From Danio rerio (lineage: Eukaryota; Chordata; Actinopteri; Cypriniformes; Danionidae): a stretch of 64,000 bases of DNA. The notes under the pieces were generated by a model. The model made no database searches and was not told the origin of the DNA. It was given only the letters and a program-made list of their open reading frames with translations. The stretch covers positions 44,598,501-44,662,500 of the forward strand of contig NC_133190.1 of NCBI RefSeq assembly GCF_049306965.1. Reading direction: 5' to 3'. Of the stretch, positions 45,401 to 55,510 are shown piece by piece; position 1 is the stretch's first letter, and each line of letters begins with the position of its first letter. Made by a program: the position numbers and the translations under genes.

Positions 45401-45635
45401 GCGTTCGCGAAAGTGATTTCTTCCCTCTTTGGGATGGAACCACGAAAGCTGATCTGAGAGTTGTTGTCATAGCAACAGTTCTGCTAGCTCAAACCTGATC
45501 GGAAGCAGGTTCAATTCATATAAACAGGATTAGATCGGGTCAGTTCAAGCAAAGATAATAGAGAAAGTACCGAATTATGATATTTTCTTACAGTAGTAGT
45601 TATATACACTTGGGAAAATAGTCAAAAAAAATGTA

Positions 45636-45715
<80 letters not shown>

Positions 45716-48700
45716 TATAGTTATTAATAAAATAAAGTTATATTAACAAAACTTATGCAATCTGCACCCACGAAATGAAAGTACAAAGAGAAATTTTATT
45801 GATATGAACTTTTTAGATCGCTTATTTAGTACAATTTGTGTATGATAATAGAAATGCACAATATGTGACTTTTTTAAAGCAATAATACATTTATGCAGTC
45901 ATAAACATGCTTTGACAGTTAATATGCCAGTGATTATGCTTTACAAAAGTTGCAGACACCTTTACCAATATCAAAATGCTTTTGTAAACATCCAGTTATT
46001 CCATACAGCGATTAAAAAAAAACGGTAATAAAACTGTAATAAAGACAATCTTTTCTAAATGTAGAACTAAATACATTGATATGCATTAAAATACATGATA
46101 AATGCTCTTGACACATGAAAGTGTAAAGCCTGCAGCTCACAATAAATGTGGAAAGTTATTGCGTGTCATATTTAACAAATCGTTTACTGCTAATTTGATG
46201 TAATTTTGCTCACATGGATAATTGAATATTAATCAGATGATGTCTTTACACTGCTGTGCCGTCAGCCAATCGCTGCATTGCTGATCATGATTTCAAGGAT
46301 CGATAGATCTGTCCTTCACAACACACACAGCGATCTCAGATCAGTTTATCCAGACATTCTAATTAGATTCGCAAACATGTTTGAAGAACCAAATTAGCGA
46401 GAGATCAGTTATCGAGATTAAAAGATCCAAGATCGGCAAAATCATCTTAGATCATTTAAGCGAGGTACGGAGAACGGATCCCAGCTGATTTTCACAGAGA
46501 AAACACAAACACAAATGCAGGGGAGATAGACAGTGATGCGAAAAGCAACATTTACAGTGGACCTAAGTGCTGTGTGGAAGCGGAGGATTTTCAGTCCATA
46601 ATATTGTAGTGATAACAAACTAAATCATCCAAACATCCAGACATCCAAACAGTAACTAAATCATTTTGACTAAGATCCGTCTTTAGACACTGAAAGAGTT
46701 CGGCTGACGATACTAACTAACTTTGCCTCTGAATAAACATAAACAAAGAACACTGATCACACACATACCAAATCCATAAAGACAGGACAATCAACACCAA
46801 CTGGAACCGCGTCTTTTTTTAAAAGTCGACGAGTGGTAAATCTGGATTTAACCATGTCCATTTTCTCCTGGGTAAAAAAAAAAATTCTTACAAACCTATT
46901 TTTGTCGCGTGTTAGCAGATCACTGTAATCCAACTGCTTGAGTCCTCAAGTGCTTTCATTGCGGGGAAATGGAAATAAAACCTTCGTTGCAGCACATTTA
47001 TAAATGCAACACTGACGACCCGTGTCTCCAAACAATTCTTCTACTACTTGTTTGAATTACGGTTGGCAACACAACGTGGCGTCTCTCTGAAAACTGAAAC
47101 AGGTAAAAACATTCTAAGACATATCATGCATATTAATGAAGTTGCATCTCGTTCACAATATAGAGCGCGCTGATTGGTTCCAATCAAGTCTTTCTCAAGA
47201 ATTATTAAACAGATGTGCTGAAAACTCAATGACGTCACTTTGTAGAATTAAAGTGGCTTCTCCTACCGCAGCCAATTCACTTTTTTCCTTTTAATATTGG
47301 GCACCAGTTTATCAGGAAGTGACAATTTTGTTCTCTTTGGATACAAACCGATCTTTATTCACAAATGTTTTATACAATATTACAGTTTAATTTACATTTT
47401 TGGATGGAAACATGGCTAGTTTCAATATTGTTCACGAGCACTGTATGAATTTCTGTTTGAAACCAATGACAGGCGCATCCAATATCATATCTTAAATATC
47501 TTAATTTGTGTTCTAAAAATGAACAAAGGTCTCAGTGGTTTGAACCGGGTGAGTAATTAATAGCAGAAACGTCATTTTTAGGTGAACTAAACCTTCAAGT
47601 ATAAACAAGATCCTAAATTTATACTTTATGCAAACCGCATCCACTTACTCACTGTACCCAGTATTTATATTTTTGTCCAAAAACGAAAAAAATACTACTA
47701 CAAATGATAACAAACATGTATTGTTGGCAGGTTGAAGGAATGTAATTTAACATATAAAGGTTGCATAACCGCATCTGCTGTCATTTCATCACAATCTAAC
47801 GTGAGAGAGCTGGACCTGAGCCACAACAACCTGGACGACAGAGGAGCTGAACTAATCAGTGTTGGATATAAAAGATCACGCTACAGGGAACAACTGTATG
47901 TTTTTATGGAATACATCCAAATAAACTTACAAATAATCTATTAAATTTGAAGATATTTAATAAATAGTTTTAATGTCACTTCAGGATAAAAGAGTGGTGC
48001 AGCTACTCAATCTACAATCTTAATGACAAAGGGCAGGCCAAAATCGCTGAAGATTATGTGTCCTGCACTGCTGGACTACAAGACACAGACTGCAGACTGC
48101 AATCTTTAAAGTAGGTTCAATAAAATACTTGTAAATGAGTGTACATCTCATAAATTGTGTAAAAAATTTTTTTTTGATGTTTGATTGGGACAACATATGC
48201 ATTTTCTCTTCTTTCAAGTCTGAGGGCTTGTAGAATAACAGAAGCAGGTTGTGATTACCTGGGCAAAGCTCTGAGTTTAAACCCTTCCCATCTGAAAGTG
48301 CTGGACCTGAGCTGGAACACCATTGGAGACTCTGGAGTGAAACATCTTTGTGCTGCTCTGGAGAAAGATCACAGTGTAATGGAAACACTGAAGTGAGTTA
48401 CAACAAACATAAAGAGGTTAGAAGTCAGATAACTTTCAAAGATAACTTTTCTCTTTTTTCAGTTAAAAAAAATATATAAAGAATCCAAAACAGACTTCTA
48501 AATGTACTTTTCTGTGTATAGATTTTATATTATAAGGCTAAAAGAAAATGTCTGTTTCTAACATCTTGGAAGCAGACATTTACTTGCGAACATCGCGACA
48601 AAAAAAAAAAAAAAAAAAGTTAAGTGATGTTTTGTTCAGTTTGACAAGTCAGCCACCTTCTGTTAAATGATTTCGAACCGCAATTGAAAAACCACTCATT

Positions 48701-50151
48701 TTCCATACTGCTCTTTTTGTTTGCATAACACTTTTATTAACTTTTTGTAAGTATTGAAGGGGTTCCACTGACTTTATTTCTGACACATTTTTAAAAATAT
48801 GCGGCTAAAAATAGCTATTAACTTCCCTTTTTTTTTGTTTTGGTGGGGCCAGTGAAAATCTTAACCGCTGGCCCGATCGGACCAGTAAAAAAAAAATCCT
48901 TAGCGTTGAACTATGAATGCTGAAGTCTATTTAACTGATTCTATTTTTATACATAACAACATCAATGCTGTGAAAGGAACCGTATAAAATTGAAAAAAGT
49001 CACATTAACCGTTCACCGGAAGTTTATCAGTGGGGGAAGAAATACTAGCTGTGCATATACCCTATATGTTTGATGATATAAAAGTAATTATTCAGAAAAA
49101 AATATTTTCCCCTATAGCTGTAAAGAGTTTTCTGAATAAAAAGATTCCCCAAACCTCTCTGTAAAATCCTTAGACTAATATGCCAATCATAATTTTAAAT
49201 CTGACTTAATCTTAATCAACTAATCTTATTTTTTCTTACTATAAATGTATGCAGATTAGCATACTTAATGAAATACCTCATTTGAAAACTAGCAAATATA
49301 CAACATTACCATCTTAAACTGTGGAACGTTTCCATTAACATTAAGTTAACCCATAAAACAAACTGAAAGAATATATTTGTAAATTAACAGAACTTTGAAT
49401 ATCTTGCCCAAAGTCAACTTTACATTTTTCTACTGAATCAAAAAATGCAGTGGTAAGCATATTACATAGACCAACCATGTTCCGTACACTTTTCGTTGTG
49501 CTCCATTGATTTAACTACAACTGTTTATTAAGTTAAAGGTTTGATACTGATTAGAACTTGAAGAGTTCTTAACTTGATGAGGTCTTAAAATATTGTCAGG
49601 TCTTTAAAAAATCTTTAAAAGGTATGGAAATTACCTTTAGGATTCCCGCATACTCTTATGATGCTACTGAGAAACCTGGAAATGTGAAAAGCATATTATG
49701 TTGAAAAATGAAACAACTAATAAATATTTTATTATTTAAGGTTGGAAAAATGTGGACTAACAGAAGAAAGTTGTACTGCTCTGGCTTCAGCTTTTAGCTC
49801 AAAGTCCTCCAGTCTGACAGATCTGGATCTGAGTATTAATGATCTACAAGACTCAGGCGTACAGGAGCTCTGTGTGGGACTGCAGAATCCTCACTGTAAA
49901 CTACAGAGGCTGAGGTAAATGATTTGAAACAGTGTCAGATTTACATTTATTTTCACTTGTATAACTAGCATTTCATGTTCAGTTTCTCATGGTCTTCAAT
50001 CTAATCTGCTTTCTTCAGGTTGTCTGACTGTAAAGTTACACATGAAGGTGTGGCGCAACTGACTAAAGTGCTGGAATCAAATTCATCCCACCTGAAAGAG
50101 CTCGATCTGGAGAATAATTTGACAGATTTATATACGTTATATTTTGTGTAA
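37033..50151 (+). CDS. NLR-3: FISNA-NACHT-LRR (NLR-C class) receptor gene with extended array
   Basis: Third tandem NLR-C gene, with the longest N-terminal array. Coding exons are 37033-37064, 37693-37800, 38004-38114, 38398-38505, 38686-38796, 39067-39174, 39364-39471, 39670-39780, 42386-42454, 42537-44297, 47731-47895, 47985-48110, 48219-48392, 49741-49914 and 50019-50151. They sum to 1132 codons plus stop with all junctions phase 2. The exon-like piece at 37334-37437 is omitted: it is 104 bp and carries a stop. Walker A falls near residue 389 and reads GVAGVGKT rather than GVAGIGKT. The last exon follows LRR sequence to ELDLENN and then runs into LINE-like DNA, giving a short novel tail TDLYTLYFV. 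Presumed cytosolic immune sensor; ligand and array partner unknown. Confidence 0.85.
37077..37158. repeat. (TA)n microsatellite in NLR-3 intron 1
   Basis: About 40 TA units starting roughly 12 bp after the start-exon donor. The NLR-2 intron at the same place has only a short ATATATAT. Confidence 0.97.
37334..37437 (+). pseudogene. Decayed array exon of NLR-3 (exon 2 position)
   Basis: Acceptor CACCTAATAG and donor TTAAG|GTAAAT are present, and the frame reads [20 protein letters not shown] and on through MKTPIQLKK, but the length is 104 bp (not divisible by three) and the frame meets TAA just before the donor. It matches NLR-1's good exon 7012-7125 and NLR-2's dead copy at 24701. Confidence 0.72.
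39781..42385. other. NLR-3 intron: mostly repeats, one unidentified GC-rich block
   Basis: 40556-41270 is a GC-richer block with several overlapping short ORFs, none with a domain I recognise; it is probably an old repeat. 41276-41930 matches the element at 23330-23900. 41937-42140 starts with (AAGGC)n and TTTATTTATATAGCAC, a fish LINE-tail repeat in minus orientation. The last 200 bp match the NLR-2 sequence upstream of its 31313 exon. Confidence 0.5.
42537..44297 (+). CDS. NLR-3 FISNA-NACHT exon
   Basis: 1761 bp between TTTTCAACAG and GATCTG|GTAAGA, fully open. FISNA nearly equals that of NLR-2 ([20 protein letters not shown]). P-loop [14 protein letters not shown] (42835), Walker [60 protein letters not shown]. 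The helical C-terminal part (past about 43820) differs from NLR-1 and NLR-2, ending [11 protein letters not shown]. Catalytic and nucleotide-contact motifs look whole. Confidence 0.93.
45045..45480 (-). mobile_element. 5'-truncated LINE fragment (L2/CR1-like)
   Basis: On the minus strand the frame at 45279-45470 reads [20 protein letters not shown] then LLKTQLF, typical of the end of an L2/CR1-type ORF2. The 3' UTR runs to a tail with GTAAGTCGCTTTGGATAAAAG and repeated AAATGTA units ending near 45045. Fourth level of the nested stack. Confidence 0.75.
45639..45710. repeat. (TA)n microsatellite
   Basis: About 36 TA units inside the third-level transposon. Confidence 0.97.
47731..50151 (+). 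CDS. NLR-3 leucine-rich repeat exons
   Basis: 47731-47895 ([29 protein letters not shown]), 47985-48110 (degenerate LRR-like, ending [16 protein letters not shown]), 48219-48392 ([35 protein letters not shown]), 49741-49914 ([36 protein letters not shown]) and 50019-50151 ([14 protein letters not shown]). The acceptor of 48219 is CTTTCAAG and of 49741 ATTTAAG, both with A before AG. The intron 48393-49740 has a poly(A) run (48600-48618) and otherwise nothing I recognise. The last exon's tail departs from the family after LENN, where LINE sequence begins. Confidence 0.85.
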
Positions 50152-50370
50152 CACAACTCCTTACAACTCCTTAGATCTAAGTTTCAGTAGTCATGTCAAA
50201 ACAGTAGGCAAATCAGCATGCTATCATCTCAAAAACATGAAAGAATTAGATGCTTTGTTTACATTGAGAAACTTGTTCATGCTTTTATCACCAGCAGGGT
50301 GGATTACTGTAATGGACTTCTCACTGGCCTTCCTAAAAAGACAGTCAGACAGTTACAAACTAAAATTACA
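50122..50370 (+). mobile_element. L2-like LINE reverse-transcriptase fragment
   Basis: Frames at 50144-50240 and 50240-50350 give [25 protein letters not shown] and then [19 protein letters not shown], the conserved region near the end of L2-type reverse transcriptase ORFs, separated by a frameshift. It begins within the last LRR exon of NLR-3, supplying that gene's stop codon and tail. Confidence 0.75.
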
Positions 50371-50418
50371 CAGAAAAAAAAAATGTACAAATCAACCTCA
50401 AATAATTATGCAATTCTG

Positions 50419-51653
50419 ATGCTGTACACACTAGATGCCATTCGAGTGTAACTGGACGTGTGAACGTTTTGAGTTTACTCGCTTCATTCGTGTGTCAAAT
50501 TCACCTCACAGTATACATGGATTTACGTCATGGGCAAAGCTTCTGTCTTCCCTGTGAATGTTCATTGCTAAATAGCAAACATGGTTTTTGTTGAGTAGCT
50601 GTCTTGTAAGTGCTTTAGGAAATCTGAAAAACAGCGTAGACTCGTTCGGCGTCATGTCTGAGTGAACTGGATCCTCATTTCTGAGGTGCACCAGCTCTGT
50701 GAGTTCATCAGCTGCTCCAGAAACTATACCAGAATGATGGAGGCTTTCAGCGGTGCTTCAGACTGAGCCAAGCCCAGTTTGATAAGCTGTTGTCTGGTGT
50801 CGGCAAGAGAAAGAAAAAAAATAGGCATACCTTAGTGGGAAGGTTTAAACTCCACCTCAATGTCGCTGCTATTGGATACCTGTATGTGTTGCCAGATGTT
50901 TAGGGATTCATTTTGCATTACAAATTGGATGCCGTCATGGTCCACAACATAGTACTGGTTGGTTTGTAGGCAGTGCATCCTTCCGAATTTTTAACACACT
51001 CTGAGGTGTGCACGAGCACATTCAGAGTATCTGTAATGAGCTGGTTTTGTGGCTTTGTTTTGAAGAGATTTACTTTGGAAAAACACGTTCATAAGATGCA
51101 TTTAAATAGGGAAAAACGAGAACATCAAGGACAAACTCCACTGTCCTTCTCACCTTCCTTTTCAGCCCTACTTGAGCCATTCTCCATGTTGATTGGCTGA
51201 GAAAATGTAACATAAGATGAGATAGAAAACGTGTCTAACTTCATATTCTACAGACAGTAGAGAAAAGATGCAGCGAGACCAATTAGTATAGAAGCCCTAA
51301 GATTACAATGAAATTCTCTTTAAATGCTAAAAAATCCTGAAACTATCAAACATTATAGAATTTTTTTCAGTATTGATCGTACATTGTAGTGTCGAATCTA
51401 TCCACAAATACGAATATTATCGCATGTCTGGCAACACTGCCAACAACAGGTGCTACATCATAATCATTCCCCTACAAGAGCTAGCTTCCAACTAGAGCAA
51501 TTTGCAGTGTCAATGTCAAACACACAAAATGCTCTACTTGCGTTATTCGTGCCACCTCATTCACGCGTAGGATGTCTATTCACGTCTTTGCGTTGACTTA
51601 ACATGTAAGTCACTCACGCTTGAGGCCTAATTCGCATCTGGTGTGAACACACC
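50419..51653. mobile_element. Harbinger DNA transposon, internally deleted
   Basis: TGTACACACTAGATGCCATTCG at the left (read in parts) mirrors CGCATCTGGTGTGAACACACC at the right. On the + strand near 50710-50810 the frame LQKLYQNDGGFQRCFRLSQ then AQFDKLLSGVGK resembles the N-terminal region of Harbinger transposases (the F-Q-R-x-F-R-L-S-x-x-Q-F-D-x-L-L motif). The catalytic part was not found, so only a remnant of about 1.2 kb remains. Confidence 0.7.
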
Positions 51654-51699
51654 ATGAATGTGCCTCACACAGATGAATGAGTTTGACAAATCACCTGTA

Positions 51700-51885
51700 G
51701 AAACAGTCTTCTCTCTAAAAAATACATTCCCTTCTCTTATTCTAGCACTTAATTCTCTGAACACTAACAGTTTGTTTGTGTAATTAGCACTTTTTGTTTG
51801 TATTGCCTCTTCTTGTTGAATTGCTGAATGTGTCCTCATTTGTAAGTCACTTTAGACTGTCTGCTAAATGAATAAATGTAAATAA
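51700..51885 (+). mobile_element. LINE 3'-tail fragment
   Basis: Ends with TTTGTAAGTCACTTTAGACTG, TCTGCTAAATGA and ATAAATGTAAAT, the same tail type as the LINE at 45045-45480 but in + orientation. No coding part recognised. Confidence 0.55.
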
Positions 51886-52068
51886 TTTCTAGTTGGTGTA
51901 TGGACAACATGAACCCAGCATTTTTCTAATTACCATTGTGTATTTATGTAACTTGCCTTGCTTTACCTCCCCTTTCTTATAAAAATTAGTGTTCTAATAT
52001 TCCATATTTGCTATCTGAATGCAAGAACATGATCATGAAAGTCATTAAACTAACTTAGAGCGAATGTT
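51886..52068. other. Intergenic, nothing recognised
   Basis: AT-rich sequence between two LINE remnants. Confidence 0.4.
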
Positions 52069-52795
52069 TATGTCATTTTCATCCGCTTATCCGGGGCCGG
52101 GTCGCGAGGGCAGTAGTCTTAGTAGAGAACTCCAGACTTCCCTCTCCCCAGACGCTTCCTTCAGTTCATCTTGGGGATCCGGAGGTGCTAACAGGCCAGC
52201 CAAGAGACATAGTCCCTCCAGCTTGTCCTGGGTCTTCCCCAAGGCCCCCACCTGGTGGGACATGCAAGGAACACATCCCTAGATAGGCGTCCAGGAGGCA
52301 TCCGAAACAGCCACAGCCACCTCAGCTGACTTCTCTCGATGTGGAGGAGCAGCGGCTCTACTCCGAGCTCCTCCTGGGTGTCAGAGCTCCTCACCGTCTA
52401 TAAGCGTGCGCTCTGCCACCCTGTGAAGGAAACTCATTTCAGCTGCTTGTGTCTGAGATCTTGTCCTTTCAGTCATGACCCAAAGCTCATGACCATAGGT
52501 GAGAGTAGGACCATAGATTGACCGGTAAATCAAGAGCTTTGCCTTTCGGTTTAGCTCCTTCTTTTCCACAACAGACCGGTACATCAACCACATTAATGCT
52601 GCTGCTGCTGCACCAATCCGCCTGTCAATCTCACATTCCATCCTTCCCTCACTCGTGAACAAAACCCTGAGATACTTGAACTCCTCCATCTGGGTTAATG
52701 ACTTTCCTCCAACCTGGATATGGCAAATCATCTATTTCCAGTGGAGAACCATGACCTTGGACTTGGAGGTGCTGATTCTCATATTCATACCTGAC
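52069..52795 (-). mobile_element. 5'-truncated RTE-like LINE fragment
   Basis: On the minus strand 52731-52381 encodes FKYLRVLFTSEGRMECEIDR, RIGAAAAALMWLMYRSVV and AKLLIYRSIYGPTLTYGHEL, and an overlapping frame 52394-52188 encodes EELGVEPLLLHIERSQLRWL then FRMPPGRLSRDVF. This is the C-terminal end of a fish LINE ORF2, with a frameshift where the frames overlap. The 3' UTR ends with CTCGCGACCCGGCCCCGGAT and a CATAAAC-type tail near 52069. I favour the RTE clade (Rex3-like) from memory of such proteins. Confidence 0.78.
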
Positions 52796-53244
52796 AATAT
52801 ATAACTCCGACTACAAATAATTTATTTGACATTTTATTTGAAGAACTAGATACAAAAGATCATAAATAAAGCTCATAAGTTAGGTGCACCTAAAGATGGA
52901 AATACAGAAATTAAAAGACTCTTCAACCTGTTACCAAGCCACTGCTGTTTTACAATGTTAAAAGCGCTGCCATGATGAATATTATGCTCACTTATTACAT
53001 ACATTCCATTAACATCTTCTTGCACATGTAAATAAAAAAAGAAGAAAATAAAGGAAACTGTACATGGAAACGACTGATGGTATTATGTACATCAAGAAGA
53101 CAAGCAAATAATAATAACTATCTTATGTACATACAAAAGCCTAGATTATGTACAGTGAAAAGAGGTTTTAAAAATATAATGATTCGATTAATTCAGCAGT
53201 TCCAAACTCTTTATCAAATTACACAGATTTAATTTTGTGACCAC
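52796..53244. other. Intergenic, nothing recognised
   Basis: AT-rich sequence with no coding, RNA or repeat signature that I can name. Confidence 0.4.
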
Positions 53245-53246
53245 TA

Positions 53247-54653
53247 CCTGACAAAAGTCTTGTCGCCTATCTAAGTTTAGAAACAACAAATAATAACTTG
53301 ACTTCTAGTTGATCATTTGGTATCAGAAGTGGCTTATGAGCTAGGCAAAGTCCTGTAGATTACGCTTATTTGATCAAAATAAAATATGATCATGCCTTGA
53401 TTTTTAATGATTTAATTAGGACAGTAAGGTCTGACCTTGCATAGACAGTAGTCTTGTTACTTAGTCTTGTCATGCTGCAGTGAACAGAGTGAATATTGTG
53501 TCTGACTCCATGAGGTTGGAGGACTGCATCCATACATCTCTGCAATGACTTAAATCACTTATTAATGAAGTCATCTGAAAATAAGAATGCTAATGTTCTA
53601 GCCTTTGCGTTACTGATAACCCGGAGACAGACTTTATTACACTGGACGTCTTCATGGTTTTATGGTTAGAAGGTTTAACGTATTTTCTATATATTGAAAA
53701 ACATAGGTTTCCATTAAGAGGTTCCACTGAAAAAAAAAAAAAATAACAACTAGACTCCTCTAATTAATTTTGTCAAGAATACAACACACCTCTGATTTAT
53801 TATTTTTTATTTAATAAAAAAAAATTCAAGATCTCTGCCCTTTTTATTAATCTGTGATTGAGTTTTTTATATTTTATGTATATTTATTTAGTTGCTTTGA
53901 AAATTCATGTTGTTGCTAATGTTGCTGTGTGCGTTTTTCATTTGGATTTTTCTTGGGGGCATTATGGGGGACTGTTTTTGAATGCTCTTGTTTACCCTTA
54001 GTTATTATAAAAAAGTGTGAATTATTGATATTGTGTTGTGGTGTACACAAAAATAAATAATAAAAAATAGAAATTAAGTGATCTGGAATGGCAAAGACAG
54101 TGTTCTTGCAGGACTCCCAGAGTTCATCAAGATCCTTTGGATTCATCTTCGAAGCCTTCATTTTAACCCAGACTTGCTCAATTATGTTCACATATGGTGA
54201 TTGGGCTGGCCAATCCTGGAGCACCTTGACCTTCTTTGCTTTCAGGAACTTTGATGAGGAGGCTGATGAACGAGAAGGAGCGCTATCCTGCTGAAGAATT
54301 TGCCCTCTCTTGTGGTTTGTAATGAAATGTCTTGATACCTCAGATGTTGCCATACACTCCTGTGTACCTGTGTACCTTGATGTTGCCATACACTCTGCAG
54401 ATCTCTCGCATGCCCCCTACTGAATGTTACCCCAAACTATGATTTTTCCTTCACCAAACTTGACTGATTTCTGTGAGAATCTTGGGCCCATGCGGGTTCC
54501 AGTAGGTCTTTTGCAGTATTTGTGATCATTGGGATGAAGTTTTTCACCTAAAAAAAATCTACCTTCTACCACTTTTCCAAATGATCAACTAGAATCAAGT
54601 TATTATTATTCGTTGCTCTTATAACTGGGATCGACGACAAGACTTTTGTCAGG
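53247..54653 (-). mobile_element. Tc1-like DNA transposon with inactive transposase
   Basis: Inverted ends CCTGACAAAAGTCTTGTCG and CGACAAGACTTTTGTCAGG with a longer match further in (AACTTGACTTCTAGTTGATCA facing TGATCAACTAGAATCAAGTT). TA flanks both sides (53245-53246 and 54654-54655). The minus strand keeps part of a DD34E transposase: ILQQDSAPSRSS (second Asp) and WPAQSPYVNIIEQVWVKMK (catalytic Glu region). Upstream, CKRPTGTRMGPRFSQKSVKF is followed by a stop, and a short segment with ECMATS is duplicated. It is dead. It ends about 850 bp from the EphA4-like stop and may lie in or beside that gene's 3' UTR. Confidence 0.88.
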
Positions 54654-54868
54654 TAGCGTAGATAGAATCAACAGTATTCATAGTACATTTTGACAAGGAG
54701 GTGCTGTAAATGAAATCAAACTGAGGGAATAAAAACAAGACAGAAAGAAACAAGGAAGAGCCGTCTGATTAAGTCATTAACTTTGCTACTTTAAAAATGC
54801 AAAGACTGAACACACAGAACATGAGTAACTTAAGACTAAATCTTATCTGGATCTATCTCCTCACTCCC

Positions 54869-54874
54869 TTTATT
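54869..54874 (-). terminator. Candidate polyadenylation signal for the EphA4-like gene
   Basis: TTTATT on the + strand (AATAAA on minus) lies about 640 bp after the minus-strand stop codon, in non-repetitive sequence before the Tc1 copy. 54656-55510 is therefore the likely 3' UTR; no other gene is seen there. Confidence 0.35.
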
Positions 54875-55510
54875 TCATTACTCCTTTTTTTTTCTCCCCA
54901 ACAAATAAAGCAATATGATTTTCCATTCAGCAATGCCTCTGAAAGCTCCATCTGGCCTTCATAAAACAAGCACACCGAAAGGTCTTTTAGTTTAGTTTGC
55001 GAAGGCTGAAAATCTCCCGAGGCAAAAGATCTGTTTGAATTTAACGTTCAGATCTGATCCACGGGGAGCAATTCCTTCCTGCTGATGACAAGCGGCCATC
55101 CTGGGGAAAAAAAATCCTGAGGAGAAAAGCATTGTGGTTCATTTTTGCCCTTGCTTTTTAAACGTTTGACTTTTTTTTCTACTTACAGAAGGAAGGGCAC
55201 TTCCCAAACTTTCTCCCATCGAAAAAACACTGCCTCGCCGCTTGGGTCAGAGACATCTCATCCCATCCTATTGAGTCATTTTAATTGTCGGCAAAAGGCC
55301 AGCGTCAAAATCCTCAGACACCCAGAGAAGATAAAAAAACTCCCCATAAAGCACAAAGCGCTCCAGAAAAGTGCAGTTTAGCTCATTCATTATGATCTCC
55401 ATACCTTTCATATTCCATTAAAGTGCAAGAGTGATGTGAAATACTCCGTCCCTCTTGTAATTCATGTCGACCAACATGATGCATCGTTTTTTTTTTCTCC
55501 TCGTCACAGA

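Larger units (their letters stand above)
44947..46480. mobile_element. Third-level element with GGGTCCGTTCTTCGTAC ends
   Basis: GGGTCCGTTCTTCGTACGTGG near 44947 is mirrored by CGAGGTACGGAGAACGGATCCC near 46460-46480, with matching GATCC/GGATC-rich inner arms. It contains a LINE fragment and a (TA)n tract. Confidence 0.6.
44631..47410. mobile_element. Second-level element with TGTTTCCATC ends
   Basis: ATGTTTCCATCTATC at the left and TTTTGGATGGAAACATGG at the right, same family as 10983-11958. It lies inside the outer element and itself contains the LINE-tail scrap at 44697-44800 and the third-level element. Confidence 0.6.
44343..47600. mobile_element. Large nested transposon stack in an NLR-3 intron (outer element)
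   Basis: AGAAATAGTTGACCCAAAAATG with TTATTAATTACTC at the left is mirrored by GAGTAATTAATAGCAGAAAC...TTTTTAGGTGAACTAAACC at the right, the ends of one fish MITE now 3.3 kb long because other elements sit inside it. It accounts for nearly all of the intron between the NACHT exon and the first LRR exon. Confidence 0.65.

Noticed and set aside
50506-50691. Minus-strand 61-codon ORF near NLR-3
   Set aside because: It is inside the Harbinger remnant and antisense to the transposase-like frame.
50152-55510. A B30.2/SPRY exon for NLR-3, which many fish NLR-C genes have
   Set aside because: I looked for the usual LDPxTAxxxLxLS and W-E-V motifs on the + strand after each of the three genes and found none.
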